Shown in pieces: positions 11,408 to 22,977 of a DNA stretch of 64,000 nucleotides. Made by a program: the position numbers and the translations under genes. Source of the stretch: Spironucleus salmonicida (lineage: Eukaryota; Fornicata; Diplomonadida; Hexamitidae); contig CM035316.1 in assembly GCA_000497125.2 (NCBI GenBank), positions 882,001-946,000 of the forward strand, written 5' to 3'. Below the pieces are notes generated by a model. That model ran no database searches and had not been told where the DNA came from. It saw only the letters and a program-made list of their open reading frames with translations. Each line of letters opens with the position of its first letter. Position 1 is the first letter of the stretch.

Positions 11408-11560
11408 TCAGAATTATTATATTAATTTTTTCAAGGTTTATAAATACTTTTTGAAAAAATATACGACAACCCGCGCTTATATGTCGAATCCGATCACATC
11501 TAAAATGCTTGAAAGTAATTTATTATATTCGATTTTAATCTGTATTTTATCTGAATCCAT
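11408..11560 (-). CDS. Possible small helical protein, 50 aa
   Basis: ATG 11558-11560 to TGA 11408-11410. The peptide is lysine-, leucine- and isoleucine-rich, with two TAA and one CAG glutamine codons near the end, and is predicted to be two amphipathic helices. It lies in the gap between divergent genes at 9968-11311 and 11669-13270. The length is near the chance limit in AT-rich DNA, but its composition is protein-like. No function is assigned. Confidence 0.35.
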
Positions 11561-11668
11561 GATTTAAATTAAGCATTACCAGTTTTCAGCTAAAGAAACT
11601 AAAAACTAATTCTAAAGATTTAGCCGTATATAATTTATATCAGCAATGTCAAATTAGTAATATACAAA

Positions 11669-13270
11669 ATGCTTCTTCTTCTAGCGTTTAACTGCAATGC
11701 AAAGTTCAAGGCATTCAAGCGCCAGTATTCGAAGAGCTACGAAACTAAAGAGCTAGAAGACCAGGCGCAGAAATATTTCTGCGCGAATCTGCAAGTAATC
11801 AAGGCGCACCCCTCCCGGAAGCTCTACATTTCCCAGTTTTCGGACCGCCTGCACGCACCGGCGACAGGCTATATGGCTCCAAACCTCCCGGAAGAGCTGG
11901 TCAGCTACACCGCGGCTGCTGTGGATCCGGCAGATGCGAAACTTGAAACGTACAACAGAAAATCTCTAGAAATCGTCAAAGCGATTTGCTCGGATTCTAC
12001 GGCTTCCAGCATCAAGTATGTGGCGTTAGATGACGATTTTATCAAGAATAACGTGTTTTCTGGAGCTGACTTGCCGCAGTCTGTAGACCTGCGGAAGGAC
12101 GGGCTCACCATGAGGTCTATCGACCAGGGGACTTGCGGGTCCTGCTGGGCTTAGGCCACGAGGTTCGTGATGCACTCTCTGTTCATGCACGATATTACCT
12201 ACTATAGGGAAATACACGCAGGGACTTCGCTCGAAAACCAGACGAACATCGATTTGGTATTTTCTGTCGAGTACATCATGAACAACTCGTACGGGCAGAA
12301 TCTGTTCTGTGCAGGCGGTAACTATTAGTATGCAGCGCAGGACATCGCCGACTACAAGGTTTCGTCCCTGAACTACGAGGAGGATGCCCCTTACGTTTCG
12401 ATTTTCGACTCTGACTCGGCACCACCTATCATCAAACCTGACACTGCAAAGCAGAATCCATCTGCGTTCAACGAAAAGCATTGGCTGAATCCGGTATTCT
12501 GGCTGAACGACGATACGGGTTTCAACTGCGCCCAGTCGCTGATTTAGATAAAGTTGCGGAAGTAGGGCGTTGATACTACTGATGCTACTCAAATCAGGTA
12601 CCTTAAGTCCTTCCTGGCGAGGGGTATAGCCGTCTCGGGGCGCCAGCTGGTCCCGTTCGAGGGGGCCGAGGCGCTCAGCTACTCCCAGTACAGGGGCGGC
12701 ATCCTCACGAATACTACTAACCCCTGCCCCAAGTCATCCTACCAGCAGTCCAACCACCAGGTCACCTTCATCGGCTACGGAACCGTGAAGGGCACCGAGG
12801 TGTGGGTGCTGATGAACTCGTGGGGGACCCAGTGGGGCGTCGGTGGCTCCTTCTACGTGGAGATCGGGTCCAACGCGCTCTGCAACGAGTACGACGCAGT
12901 TGCCGTTTTGCCCAGGTTCTCGAAGTACAATACCACTAAGGAGCCACTTGGCATGCCCTACAACCAGTCGGAACTCTACAAGCAGGGGCACAACAAGTAC
13001 GTCTACGACCTCTTCCCCGAGGTGCGCTGGGGCATGAACGGCCTGGACAGCGTGGATACAGCAGGCAAACCGGTATTCCTTAGTGGAAACATATCTCATT
13101 CTGTCTGGATCCTAGCTGGAGTTGCGTCTATCTTCTTCATGGTCATCATGAGCTTCATCTGCAAGTGCCTCTGCTGCCCGCCGCCGAAGAAGATCAAGGT
13201 AGCACTATATGAGGACCTGCCTGGCGCGCAGGTGCAGGAGATCAACTGGAGCAAAGGTATATCTGGATGA
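11669..13270 (+). CDS. Papain-family cysteine protease (cathepsin-like) with C-terminal membrane anchor, 533 aa
   Basis: The product has a short signal peptide (MLLLLAFNCNA), a propeptide with an inhibitor-like region (residues about 12-140), then the papain core. The oxyanion Gln and nucleophile Cys are in DQGTCGSCWA (Cys159), the catalytic His in NHQVTFIGYG (about 363) and Asn in MNSWGTQWG (about 382). All catalytic residues are present, so it is predicted active. A mid-domain insertion (about 200-320) is larger than in plain cathepsins. The C-terminus adds a transmembrane helix (about 480-500), CKCLCC and a basic or acidic tail, implying lysosomal, vacuolar or surface anchoring. TGA 13268-13270. 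Confidence 0.92.
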
Positions 13271-13396
13271 TTAGATTTATATTATTTTTATGCTTTTCTT
13301 AAAGATTCTATCAATAATATTTGATTTTTAAAGAATAAAAATTATAAATAATAATATACATAAATTTATATACTTATGTTTTGCAATATTTTATAA

Positions 13397-14656
13397 ATGT
13401 GCGATGTTGAAGATTGTGGAACAATGTTTGTACCAGGCCCTGGTGCATATTCACCAAACATCAAGTCTACAACTTTTAATTCAGGATCTCCTGAGTTCAC
13501 TATGAAGGGTAGATATAACACATAATAAATAGCTGGGTCGCCTGGACCTGGAGCTTATAACATACCTGGTAGCATTGGTAAAAGAGGTGCATCTCTAGCG
13601 GGTAGAACTTAAATGTCGAAAATAAGTGATGTACCAGGGCCAGGTACATATTCCCCATAAAGAAAATCTCATGGTGCAATTCCTTCGTTTGCAGGAAGAA
13701 CATAAATTGATTTCAATAAGAATGATACTCCTGCACCATGTACATATAATGTGACGGAGTACACGTAATTAGGTCGCCATGCTCCAAAAATTTCAATGGC
13801 AGGTAGAACAACAACACATGTCCCCGAATCTGGTCCAGGGTTTGCATATGATCCAAAATTATAAAAAAGTAATATTGGTACAACACTTGCCGGTAGAACT
13901 ACTACTGGTGGAAATAAAAACGATGTTCCGGGACCTGGAACTTATTCCATAAATACTCGATCATCTTCACCATCACATTCATTAGCATCAAGAACTGTTG
14001 ATATGAGTTAGAGACCTACTCATGATGTAGGTCCTGGTGCATATGAATCACCAGAGAGAGCTTTTAAATATACTTAGAAAGGTTATGGCGGTTCTTCATT
14101 AGCTGGACGAACTACCGATGCATTTTCTAAGGGAAATGCTAATCCTGGACCAGGTACTTATGGTATACCATCATAATTTAATAGAAATGGTGCTGGGTCG
14201 TCGCTAGCTGGGAGAACAGCCACAATGCAAGTAAATAATAACCCAGGGCCTAATACATATTCTATTTCACCAAAGAAACCTACAACTGCGCCGTCACTAG
14301 CAGGTAGGACATTTAAACCTGGAGTATAAGATTGGGAAATAAGAAAGAAAATGGATGCACCTAGTCCTGACACTTATAACTTGAATGGGTCAAACCGTGG
14401 TAAATAAATATCAATGTCAGGTAGAACATAGTTGAACACCAGGAATGATAATCCTGGACCTGGTACTTATAGTTTAAAAGGTGATTTTGATAGAGCTGGA
14501 GTGGGAAGTTCATTAGCTGGTAGAACAAATGCCCTTTAAGGAGATAAAAACCCTGGTGTGGGACCTGGTAGTTATATGCTTAAAAGCACGCTCAAAAGCG
14601 GCGGGATTAGCATTAGTGGTAGGCCAAAGAAACGGGGAGGAATTATTTTTGATTGA
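13397..14656 (+). CDS. SHIPPO / sperm-tail PG-rich repeat protein, 419 aa (paralogue)
   Basis: ATG 13397 to TGA 14654-14656. It has about twelve PGPGxY repeats alternating with SLAGRT boxes, exactly the same length as the protein at 1661-2920 and alignable along its whole length. The near-identical segment KPGVQDWEIRKK occurs in both. Most glutamines are TAA. Codon use is AT-rich, unlike the cathepsin just upstream. Expected to be flagellar (family knowledge). The next gene begins only 42 bp downstream. Confidence 0.9.
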
Positions 14657-14698
14657 CCATATATAATATTATTGACATATATTTTACCAAATTTAATA

Positions 14699-15445
14699 AT
14701 GGACGCTGAAGCAATTTTAGCCTCCACGTATACTCTCCTGTCTTAAAATGGATTATAATTGACTAGAGAGCAAACTATACTGATACATAACGCATTATCT
14801 TAGTAGAAATTTGATCTGTTCTCCAAAATGTTTGACTTGGACTTGACAAAGCAATTTTACGCCCTCAAACTAACTAACGACAATGTATTGTTCCATTAAA
14901 CGTAACCACTGTACACAACTGATAATTACCCAGTTTCTGACTCCTGCACCAACGCTATTTTTGTCCAGAAAACATCAATTTAGGACGTCGTGCAGGATTT
15001 GATACACGCAGGCCAGATTCAGTCGCTAGTCCAATCCAATGACGGCGTCTGCTGCCATTTCTTCGAGCCCTTGAGCGCTAAAATTTTCACGCTCGCATTT
15101 TCCGAAATCTACACGATTCAGTTCGTCAATCTCAACCAGAAGCCGATGGCCCCGCAGGAGCACCAAATCACGCGTTCCAACGTGTTTTTAGAAATTTAAA
15201 TCAACAGAACGTCACAGGTCCCATTTTTGGACAGCATCCGCGGGATGCTGGAAATCTCGCAGCTGCTGAACGTCTACTCGGACGCGCGGGACCACGGGGT
15301 CGTCAACTTCGCGCAGCTCGCCGACTCGATATCGTTCCTGAAGAGCGAAACCGTCACCTAGAAGCGCGTCACGTGCACGCGGATGAAAACGCAGGAATTC
15401 GTGAACAAATTTCCCACCATCAAGAAAATCTGGTCGTTTTAGTGA
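14699..15445 (+). CDS. Hypothetical protein, 248 aa
   Basis: ATG 14699 follows an AT-rich tract (ATATAATATTATTGACATATATTTTACC); TGA 15443-15445. The protein is soluble, helical and Gln/Leu-rich. Its two ends resemble a PCI or COP9/proteasome-lid subunit in general pattern (helical repeats, then a short beta-rich Q/V/N part), but no diagnostic motif lets me claim that. The codon bias shifts from AT-rich to GC-rich along the gene. It is in tandem with the neighbouring genes on the plus strand. Confidence 0.72.
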
Positions 15446-15521
15446 CAGAAAAATCGCATTTTTTTCAATATATATATTATTATACATTAAATAGTATTTT
15501 TCTTTCCACGCTCCGCTCCAA
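15446..15521 (+). promoter_or_regulatory. Promoter region with start-proximal motif
   Basis: A TATATATATTATTATACATT tract is followed by TTTTTCTTTCCACGCTCCGC, then TCCAA and ATG. This is one of the clearest examples of the AT tract, pyrimidine run and ATG arrangement. Confidence 0.5.
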
Positions 15522-17507
15522 ATGACCCATTTGACGCTCGACGTGAACACGCCGCAAACGACGTCTGCGAATCTCTAGAAGCTTCTAGCGCTTTACCAGC
15601 AAAATCAATCGGCTGCGAACCGGGCGATTTTCGTCTCCGCGTTCGCACTTTCGGCCGCAAATTCGCAGTTTCTTGCGAATTCGCTCCTGAAAATTATGAG
15701 AAAGGGATTGAAAATTGATTTTTCGCTCCACGAAGACGTTTTCCGCTCCCTTCCAAATTTTCTTTCCAAATTTCTCAGCAAAGAAAATCAGGTCCTTTTG
15801 GTGGATTTGCAGCTCGCGTGCCTCTACTTGCGGCCGCCAACGGGCGATTTCCTGCTCGAAAAGTCGCTTCCTGAGAACTCGTCGCAGATTTTCCCGAGCG
15901 GCGCGTTTTACGACTTTTTGGACACTTTTCTGACCTCGAAATTCATCTCAAAAACCGGTTTAAATTATATTATTTTTAGAATAAAATAATATAAAGATCT
16001 TTTCTTTTTTTCGCTTTTCTACTGTAAAAACTTGAACGTCATTTCTCAAAAGCAGCTGATTTTCGTGCAAAATGTGCTGGACAGCGGCATGCAAAAAGCG
16101 AAATTCTTCGATTTTTCGGCCGAAAAACTCGCAGTTCCGGTCGGATTTTCGGCCGAAATCGACGATTTTTACGAAATTGAGGAGCGGAAAATTGTGCAAA
16201 AAGGAGTGGAAAATGAAAATCAAAATGGAATTTTGCTAGATCTAGAACCTGCCTAAAAGCAAACGCAGGACGATAAATTGGCCCAATTGACGCAAAAACG
16301 ACTTCTGAAAAACAAAAAATACAAAGAAGCGGAATTTGAAAGTTTTTTGGTTTTGAAATACGATTTTCCACTCCTTTAAATAAAAAAATCGATATTTAAT
16401 AATATTATATAATAATATGAATAATTAGAAAAAACTTATTTCAAGGAATTAAATTCGATAATTTCCGAGCAAAACGGATTCGCAGGCGTCGAAATCCTTG
16501 ACACAATTACCAAAATCTACGAAAACTTGCCATCCTCGCGCATGGTCATGCTAACGCTCATGCTGGTTCTGATCAGGTCCAGCAACGCCCAAATTCACGA
16601 TTTTTACGGCAAAGTTTATGACGAAATTACCGTAGAAAATTTTTCTGTAGAAAACAAAACTCATATTTATTATATATTAAAATAGATATTTCAAAAATCG
16701 ACAAACTTGATGACGAAACTCGCAATTTTGCTAAAATTGAATTCTGTCATTTTGCACATCCCTTCGGACGCGCAATTCTACGCGCTGCTGCTCTCATTCA
16801 GCGCGTTTCTGAGGGAGCCGAAACTGCGATTTTTGATCTCCAGAGAGCAAGAAAACATAGAATTTTCGGCCTCGAAAATCGTGCGAAATCGCTCATTTGA
16901 GGCCGTTTTAGAGCATCTGAACGCCCTTTTCGCGGCGGACAACTTGGAGTCAATTCAACTTTTGGAGTGGAATTTGCTGTAGAATTCCACTTCAAATCAT
17001 ATATTCACTTATATATAATAAGTAATATAAGGAAATAGCATCGAAAACGACCTCGATTTGGACGAATTTGCGACGCTGAACCTCCAGAAAGTCATTTCTG
17101 AGCAGCAGGGACAGCGCCAAGAGCTCGGCAGAGAGCAGCTCTTCGCTGGCGACAACATCGCGCGGATCGAGCGCAGGCTCTTTGGGAGTGCAGGAAATGC
17201 AAGTGATACAAAGGCCGAATTTCGCTCCGAAATCGATTTCCCAGAATTCGTCGCACAGGCCGCCAGAGCGCAAAGTGGGGGCTCCCTGATGCTCCAGAGC
17301 GTTAAATTCCACGCGAAAATGCGTGTTTTCGTCGAAATTTGCAGCGAAATTAACGGTTTCTGGGAGTGGAAAAGCGGCGAAGTGCAGCGGTTCGTCTGCG
17401 AGAAGGGTAGAGGGGAAGAGAATGTGATGGGGGAGGAGGGAGAGAATGTAGGGGAAATGGAAGAAAAATGGGAAGGGGAAGAAATGGGGGAGCAGGGAGC
17501 GGAGTGA
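15522..17507 (+). CDS. Hypothetical helical protein, 661 codons, with AT-rich in-frame islands
   Basis: One frame stays open from ATG 15522 to TGA 17505-17507. GC-richer coding blocks are separated by four AT-rich islands at about 15955-16020, 16375-16440, 16640-16690 and 16985-17040, each lacking TGA and keeping frame. The coding blocks are rich in Leu/Phe/Ser/Ala helices with no recognised domain; the C-terminus is a Glu/Gly/Met-rich acidic tail. The islands translate to Ile/Tyr/Asn/Gln-rich peptides. They could be translated inserts or 3n-length introns; two begin GTAGAA and end in TAG, but the others lack clear splice ends. Confidence 0.62.
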
Positions 17508-17868
17508 AGATTTCTGGTGAAATTTGGGGGCTGGGAAAGTGACAGTTAACTGTTAATTAATGTCAAGGTGATACTTATTTATTGTTAATTTCAGTGCCGA
17601 TTTAACTCTATTTTATTACTAATTTAATAGTAATTTTAATGCTAATTTAACTCTATTTTAAGTCTATTATAATATCTTTTATTACTATTTAAACCTAAAC
17701 TACCATCCTGAGAGAAATTGACTTAGAAACCTTCTTTTTAGCCCCAACTCCACTTAAATCCTAATTTCATCGTTATCGCCACAATTAAAGTGGAAATCCG
17801 AATTCAATTCGCAATTCAAAAAAATCAAAATTTCCGCACAAACTCCCCCGAAACGCAACAAAATCCAC
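17508..17868. other. Intergenic region between convergent genes
   Basis: AT-rich, containing several short near-repeats of the type TTTAACTCTATTTTA (about 17600-17665). I see no ORF worth calling. It probably holds the 3' ends and polyadenylation signals of both neighbours. Confidence 0.45.
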
Positions 17869-18537
17869 TCACTTGTAGTACAGAATTCCAGAATTTTCTA
17901 GCACCTGCACCGGCTTCTTCTGCAGCGTTTTCACGCCCTTCCGGGCGTCGATTCGGCCCTATTCCGAGATGATGAGGTCGATCTCCTTGCCGCCGAGGCT
18001 GGGCTGGATCTTTGGATAGCACGCCTTGAAGACGCCAGGAATCGCCTTCGTGCTTGCCAGGTAGTGAATTTTGCCCATTTCCTGTCGCAGTTTCGCGACC
18101 TTTTCGAACTCGTTCTGGTTCTCGATATCCTCGCAAATCTTGTAGTGCTGCTTGCAGTAGTCCACTTAGTACGCAGCCTGCAGCGTGTAGGAGGCGATGT
18201 TTTGCTTGCGCTGCTTTATGTTCAGAATGTGCTTTCTGACCACTTTCCCACGCCACAATTTCTAGATCCTGATCGCGTTCTGGTTATAAAATGTTAGTCT
18301 TTTCTGGTACTGCACGGCATTATAGATTAATTAGGTGTGTTTGACCGTCTTGAATTTACGAAATGTTGACTGGATGGAAAGCGCAGCAGAGGCTACTAGT
18401 CGATAGTTTTTGCGCGTTAGCGATGCGCGATATGTTGCTTGAATCATGGATGCTGCAGCTAGTTATACCTAGCATTACTCATTGTGTGTCTGATTGAATG
18501 AAATGTAGGCTTACTAAAATTGATCTTTTAGGCTCAT
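17869..18537 (-). CDS. SPATA17-like IQ-motif protein, 222 aa
   Basis: ATG 18535-18537 to TGA 17869-17871. Several basic helices carry IQ-like motifs, the clearest being AIRIQKLWRGKVVRKHI (about residues 90-106), the calmodulin-binding pattern. Downstream, a block with KIHYLASTKAIPGVF resembles the HYL.STK.IPG stretch of SPATA17, a sperm and flagellum-associated protein. Length is shorter than mammalian SPATA17 (about 360 aa) but fits its core. Probable role: calmodulin-binding axonemal protein (inference). Its AT-rich N-terminus and GC-rich remainder differ in codon bias. Confidence 0.72.
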
Positions 18538-18592
18538 TAATGCGGAAAGACTAAGGTAGAAAATATAGTATAATAATGATGTTACTTAAATA

Positions 18593-19015
18593 ATGTAAAA
18601 AAGTGAAGTGCCTAAATATCACTTACACATCCACTTTATTACAAAATTATACATTTCCGTATCTTGTTCTTATATAAGCTAAAGGATTTCTGCGGTTTAA
18701 AATACTGAAAGCTCGTCCAATTTGCTGATTACTACAGGTTATTCACTATCAGCTGGTAATGGCGAAAAGGTTTACACTATTTAAGTGAGTTACGAAGATT
18801 TTCGCTCCGACAGGATAGAAAGTAATTAAATAAGAATATCTTAAGCTAATTACTTTTTCTTTTTATACTTAATGCCAAAAAATGCCATAATTGATAGGGG
18901 CCTAGTATACGAAGAAGATGACATTTCCTATCTATATACTTTATTTGACAGGTAACTTGACTAGTTGTTAAACTCAGTTTTTGATGTTCCCGTCTAAACG
19001 ATCTGGAGATAGTGA
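18593..19015 (+). CDS. Hypothetical protein, 140 aa
   Basis: ATG 18593 follows TAGTATAATAATGATGTTAC and the frame runs through eleven TAA/TAG codons to TGA 19013-19015. The N-terminal half is beta-like with His, Ile and Ser residues; the C-terminal half is acidic and helical. No domain is recognised. It is divergent from the SPATA17-like gene (55 bp) and convergent with the GH20 gene (71 bp), which suits a real gene in this compact layout. Confidence 0.5.
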
Positions 19016-19086
19016 AGCAAAATGTCCCTGTCATCCCTGGGCATTTGAAATAACAAAATATATAATACAAAGTATGAGATTTAAGT

Positions 19087-20646
19087 TCACTCCTTGTTAC
19101 CATATTTCCAAAAATAACCAGGACAAGGCCTTTGAATGCTAGTCGGACTGACCTTCAGTCCAACACTCTGAAGCTTACAGTGTGCGTTGACCACTAGCTG
19201 CTCGAAATCCTCAGAATTTCTATCTGAAGGATTTGCCCACAGAATCTCAGCTACGGCCGCGGCTTTACTGAAAATCAAACTTACAATTTCCTCATTGGCG
19301 CCATTCTCCGCAACAACTCCACCTCCAATGATCTAGTCGTGATACTGTTCTGGAATGTCCTTAAGAAGGTCAACTTGGTAGAAGCTGAGATAGCCCTCGT
19401 CAAAGTACTTATGATCGGGAGTATGACTGGCTTCAAAGTTAAAGGATTAGATGACTTTGACTCCTGTTTGGAGAATTTCTTCGCTGATATTTGAATTTTA
19501 GAAGTGAATAATAGTTTATTTGTCTTTTTCAACGTACGGGGCTTGAGCCTCGTTATAAACTGTATATACTAAATTTTTATCTTCATATAAGGAGTTTACA
19601 ATATCTTTTACTTTAATGTTAAACTCTACTAAAAGCTATTCGTTTGTAAGATTATGCTTTAATTTGTAAGAAGAAATAACAGAATCTTCATCCCAGCAGA
19701 CCATTGATAGTCCAGAACCACCAAAATGTATTATTGGGCGGATAACTGAGTTGTTTTCTAACTTATTAAAGATAAGATCTTTAAGCATCGCTTTAATATA
19801 CTTATAAATATTGGGATTGGCTGGATTTAATATTTAAGGTAAAGATTAATCGCACTATGCTAATAAGTAACGGTCAGCCTTTTACCATGATTTAATATTA
19901 ATTGGCATATCAATTTCTAAATAAACAATAACTCCACGTTCTAATGCATAGCTTTAAATTTCTTATAGCTAATCAATAGTTAATGCATGATTTTCAGAGA
20001 AACAAGCTTTATTTAAATTAGATTATGGAGATTCTGAAAAAAATATTGATTAAGAAATATCATCGCTAGACTTTATATGAAGAATATTAAATTTAGTAAT
20101 AGCCATACCATCAATTATTTATAAAATTGTAGATTAATTAAGATAGTTCTGAGAAATATCAATCGCGATTTCTCTCCATTTAAACGAAGGAGAATCTGAA
20201 ATATTGCATTTTGAGATTATATACGCGGCAGTATCATGTTCAAAGCTAGCCAAGGGAACAATCATTTAGCTTAAAGACTAAAATGCTCTAGATAATGCCA
20301 TACCCGTTGATGCATTAATAACAACGCCGTAATAATCAATAACAATTGAATAGGATTCATTAAGACTTAATATATCATAATTCTCATCTTTAGAATCAAC
20401 AGTGATTTATAGCTGCCATTATGTAGGTAAATTATACTTAACATATGACTCTAAAGGGGATTTACGTGGGAAAAATGCTTTTTAGAAAAATATATAGTTT
20501 TTTTCAAAATGTTTATGACATGGTGACCCGTCTTAGAAAGTACAATTAAAGCTTACATTTGATGCCCCCCAGATATTTGTTAGCAGCTCATAATGTTTAG
20601 GGGTAGGGAAAACCTTCTGATCCGTAGCAAGTAAAAGCAAAATCAT
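19087..20646 (-). CDS. GH20 beta-hexosaminidase-like protein, 519 aa, catalytic pair missing
   Basis: A short signal peptide (MILLLLA), then an N-terminal alpha/beta domain, then a (beta/alpha)8-like GH20 domain. Landmarks are WREIAIDISQNYL, GVIVYLEIDMP and IIHFGGSGLSMVCW, with a C-terminal KAAAVAEILWANPSD helix and a Cys-containing end like family members. In active hexosaminidases the HxGG box continues with Asp-Glu, the catalytic pair. Here it reads Ser-Gly (about residues 308-309), so hydrolase activity is doubtful. It is probably secretory or lysosomal, perhaps a glycan-binding pseudoenzyme (inference). ATG 20644-20646, TGA 19087-19089. Confidence 0.85.
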
Positions 20647-20769
20647 TCTATAAAATGGAATGATGAATTAATACTGAATATAACATATAATAATACTAAA
20701 TATATTTACGAGAGTCCAATATTTAAGAATTTATTTATATGAGAAATATTATATGTGTCAAAATAATGT

Positions 20770-21246
20770 TCATTTCCATAATATTTCTTTAAGACTTTAC
20801 ACGTATTCTCCCCACTCAACGACTTTCCCTGTAGGGCCGTCTTTAGCTGCGAAGCTCGAAAAAGCTTCAGCCTCTTCTTATGAGAGTTTTTCTCCAATTG
20901 TTGTGAGATAAGTCAAAAGCTGTTCTACCTCTATCATACCAGTTCCTGGAGCATCAAGAGCCTAAAACGCCTCACGGAGTTCGTCTTAAGTCGGGCCAGT
21001 AACGACATTTTCGCTTATTAAATTTGCAGCAAAATCCTAAAATATCGATTTTTGTATCCAAAGCGATGGCTCGTCTCTTTGCATTTAAAGGATAAATTTA
21101 TGAATTTCTGCCTCTGTGGGATATACGCCTAGAGACCGCAGAACTGTACCAGCTTCACGAACATCGAGTCTTCCAGAATGGTCTGGATCAAATGTATCAA
21201 ATGCGTCTGAAATAGATTATATTAGGCGTGGATCAAATTCTGACAT
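20770..21246 (-). CDS. DRC8: DRC8/EFCAB2-like EF-hand protein of the axonemal nexin-dynein complex, 158 aa
   Basis: It has EF-hand-type helix-loop-helix units; the first loop is DPDHSGRLDVRE (about residues 21-32), a plausible Ca site, while the later loop DAPGTGMIEVEQ is degenerate. The sequence ..VREAGTVLRSLGVYPTEAEI.. and the later GEKLSQEEAE closely follow EFCAB2/DRC8, whose human orthologue has a similar length (about 160 aa). DRC8 is a subunit of the nexin-dynein regulatory complex that links outer doublets. ATG 21244-21246, TGA 20770-20772. It shares a divergent promoter with another EF-hand gene. Confidence 0.85.
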
Positions 21247-21373
21247 TTGCGGATAGCTCAAATAATGATATATTGTATAATAATAAAATATTGAGTTTCA
21301 AATTATACCTTTAATATTATTATTATTATATAACAATAATATATTTTTCTCCACTTCACTAAACTCCGCAAAA
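21247..21373. promoter_or_regulatory. Divergent promoter between two EF-hand genes
   Basis: A 127-bp AT-rich gap with TATAATAATAAAATATT facing left and ATTATTATTATATAACAATA followed by TTTTTCTCCACTTCACTAAA before the right-hand ATG. Co-expression of the two EF-hand genes is plausible. Confidence 0.5.
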
Positions 21374-21898
21374 ATGGATATTACACATTTGCATGAAATT
21401 TATGACTCTTTTGATTATCGTTAACGTGGTGTAATTGAGATGTGGAAGTTGAGAGAATTATTAGCAGCAGCAGAACTCAACCCAACAGATGAATAGTTGT
21501 TCAACTTAATTTCTGATGCTGATATAAATGGTGATGGCTTACTTTCGTTCCCTGAATTCTAACATTTTGTATAGGAACTCTCAAATGCTGGTAAAACAAA
21601 AGATGCTGATATGGATCTTTTAAATTCTTGGATATTATTGGGTGGTAGCTCTGATAAAAATGGAGCAATAAAGGTTTAGAATATTAAAGTATGGATTTAA
21701 AAATTCGGATTCATTGTAGATATAGAGAAGAATCTTAAGGCTTAAATAGAGAAGAAACTTCAAGCAACTATTATTGGTGCAGGCAAAAAAGTAATTGTTC
21801 CAGAAGATATTGATTTTGAAGATTTCAGAGTTTTGATGGGAGAAGCAATATATTAACTGCCAAGGTGGGTAATGCATGAAAATGAAGATAAAATCTGA
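21374..21898 (+). CDS. EF-hand (calmodulin/centrin-superfamily) protein, 174 aa
   Basis: ATG 21374 to TGA 21896-21898. The second EF-loop, DADINGDGLLSF (about residues 51-62), is canonical (D-x-D-x-N-G). The first is degenerate (DSFDYRQRGVIE), and a third, DKNGAIKV, is weak. The C-terminal third is atypical, with basic helices and a Trp-containing end. Probably Ca-binding; partner unknown. It is divergent from DRC8, so an axonemal role is possible but unproven. Confidence 0.82.
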
Positions 21899-22688
21899 GT
21901 AAAATTATCCCTCTTTATTATGGTATTAATTAAAAAATTGTTGATAATTTAGTAACTATATTTTTATAATAATTTAAGAGTATATCCATAAAGAGTTTGG
22001 GATATAAGCTGATTATTAAGACAAATTTACTTTTTTAAACATCTCTATTAAATATTTTTATATCATTAAATTATTATCGTTATTTCAATTTATTATAAAT
22101 CTGTACAGTCATCTATTTTAATAGATTATCATTATAAAATTAATAATCATAACTTATAATTTAGATTACTCCTAGTTAAAATTTTATAAAATTTTAACTA
22201 TTGCTATACAACCCCCAAGTAACAGTTAACATGAAAAAGATAACAAATTTAAACCTCCTAGTTATATTTACTACTATAAATGATTGTGATATTTATAATC
22301 CATATATTACATATTACTATTATGCATAGTATAATTGTATTAAAACAAAATATAAAATGTAGTATTTAAATCTACCAATAAAAAGATTTTCTTATTCTTT
22401 TTTATAATTCATCTTGTTAATTAAGTATATTAAATGTTATTCATTTTTATTACAAAAGTATTAGTACAACGACTAAGCCCCTCATATACTTTATATAAAA
22501 TATAAATTAACATAAACATAAACAATCAAAACTATTATTATATAACCTTATACGTCATAATATATTAGTGTTCATTAACTTATTTAATATTTTTAAAATA
22601 TGTAATATTTCAAAATATTATTTAAATAGTTAGTATCAGATATAATATATCTATATATAATACTTCGATATTATTTCATTCCGCTTAA
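21899..22688. other. AT-rich intergenic region
   Basis: About 790 bp, over 80% A+T, with poly-A/T and ATATTA runs. No frame shows protein-like composition. The last 60 bp (ATATCTATATATAATAC...) are the likely promoter of the next gene. Confidence 0.5.
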
Positions 22689-22967
22689 ATGAACTAACCA
22701 TTTTTAAATCTACTAAAAAACTCCTCATTTGATAACATAGAAGATGATCTAAATATATTATAAACTCCACTATAGAATTATCACAATATAACTTCAAATG
22801 ATACTGAAGATGAGTTTATTTTCTCAAGATTGCGACCAAAAGATCTACAAATTGAATCTCCCCCATAAAAGCATTAAAAACTTTTAACAATTGAAGATCT
22901 AGTGTTTTAACGGTTTTAAACTTTAATGAGTTAAGATCTTAATAATTTAGCTAGTCGGTATTAGTGA
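22689..22967 (+). CDS. Hypothetical protein, 92 aa
   Basis: ATG 22689 to TGA 22965-22967, with eleven TAA/TAG glutamines. Asn/Asp/Gln-rich, acidic in the middle, with a C-terminal helix (EDLVFQRFQTLMSQDLNNLA). No domain recognised. It ends only 10 bp from the convergent coiled-coil gene. Preceded by TATATAATACTTCGATATTA, a typical start context here. Confidence 0.55.
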
Positions 22968-22977
22968 TTTTAGCGCT

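Noticed and set aside
10637-11425. A 262-codon plus-strand frame
   Set aside because: It is antisense to the 447-aa KSP-rich gene, which has a proper start motif, TAA/TAG glutamines in place and a continuous frame.
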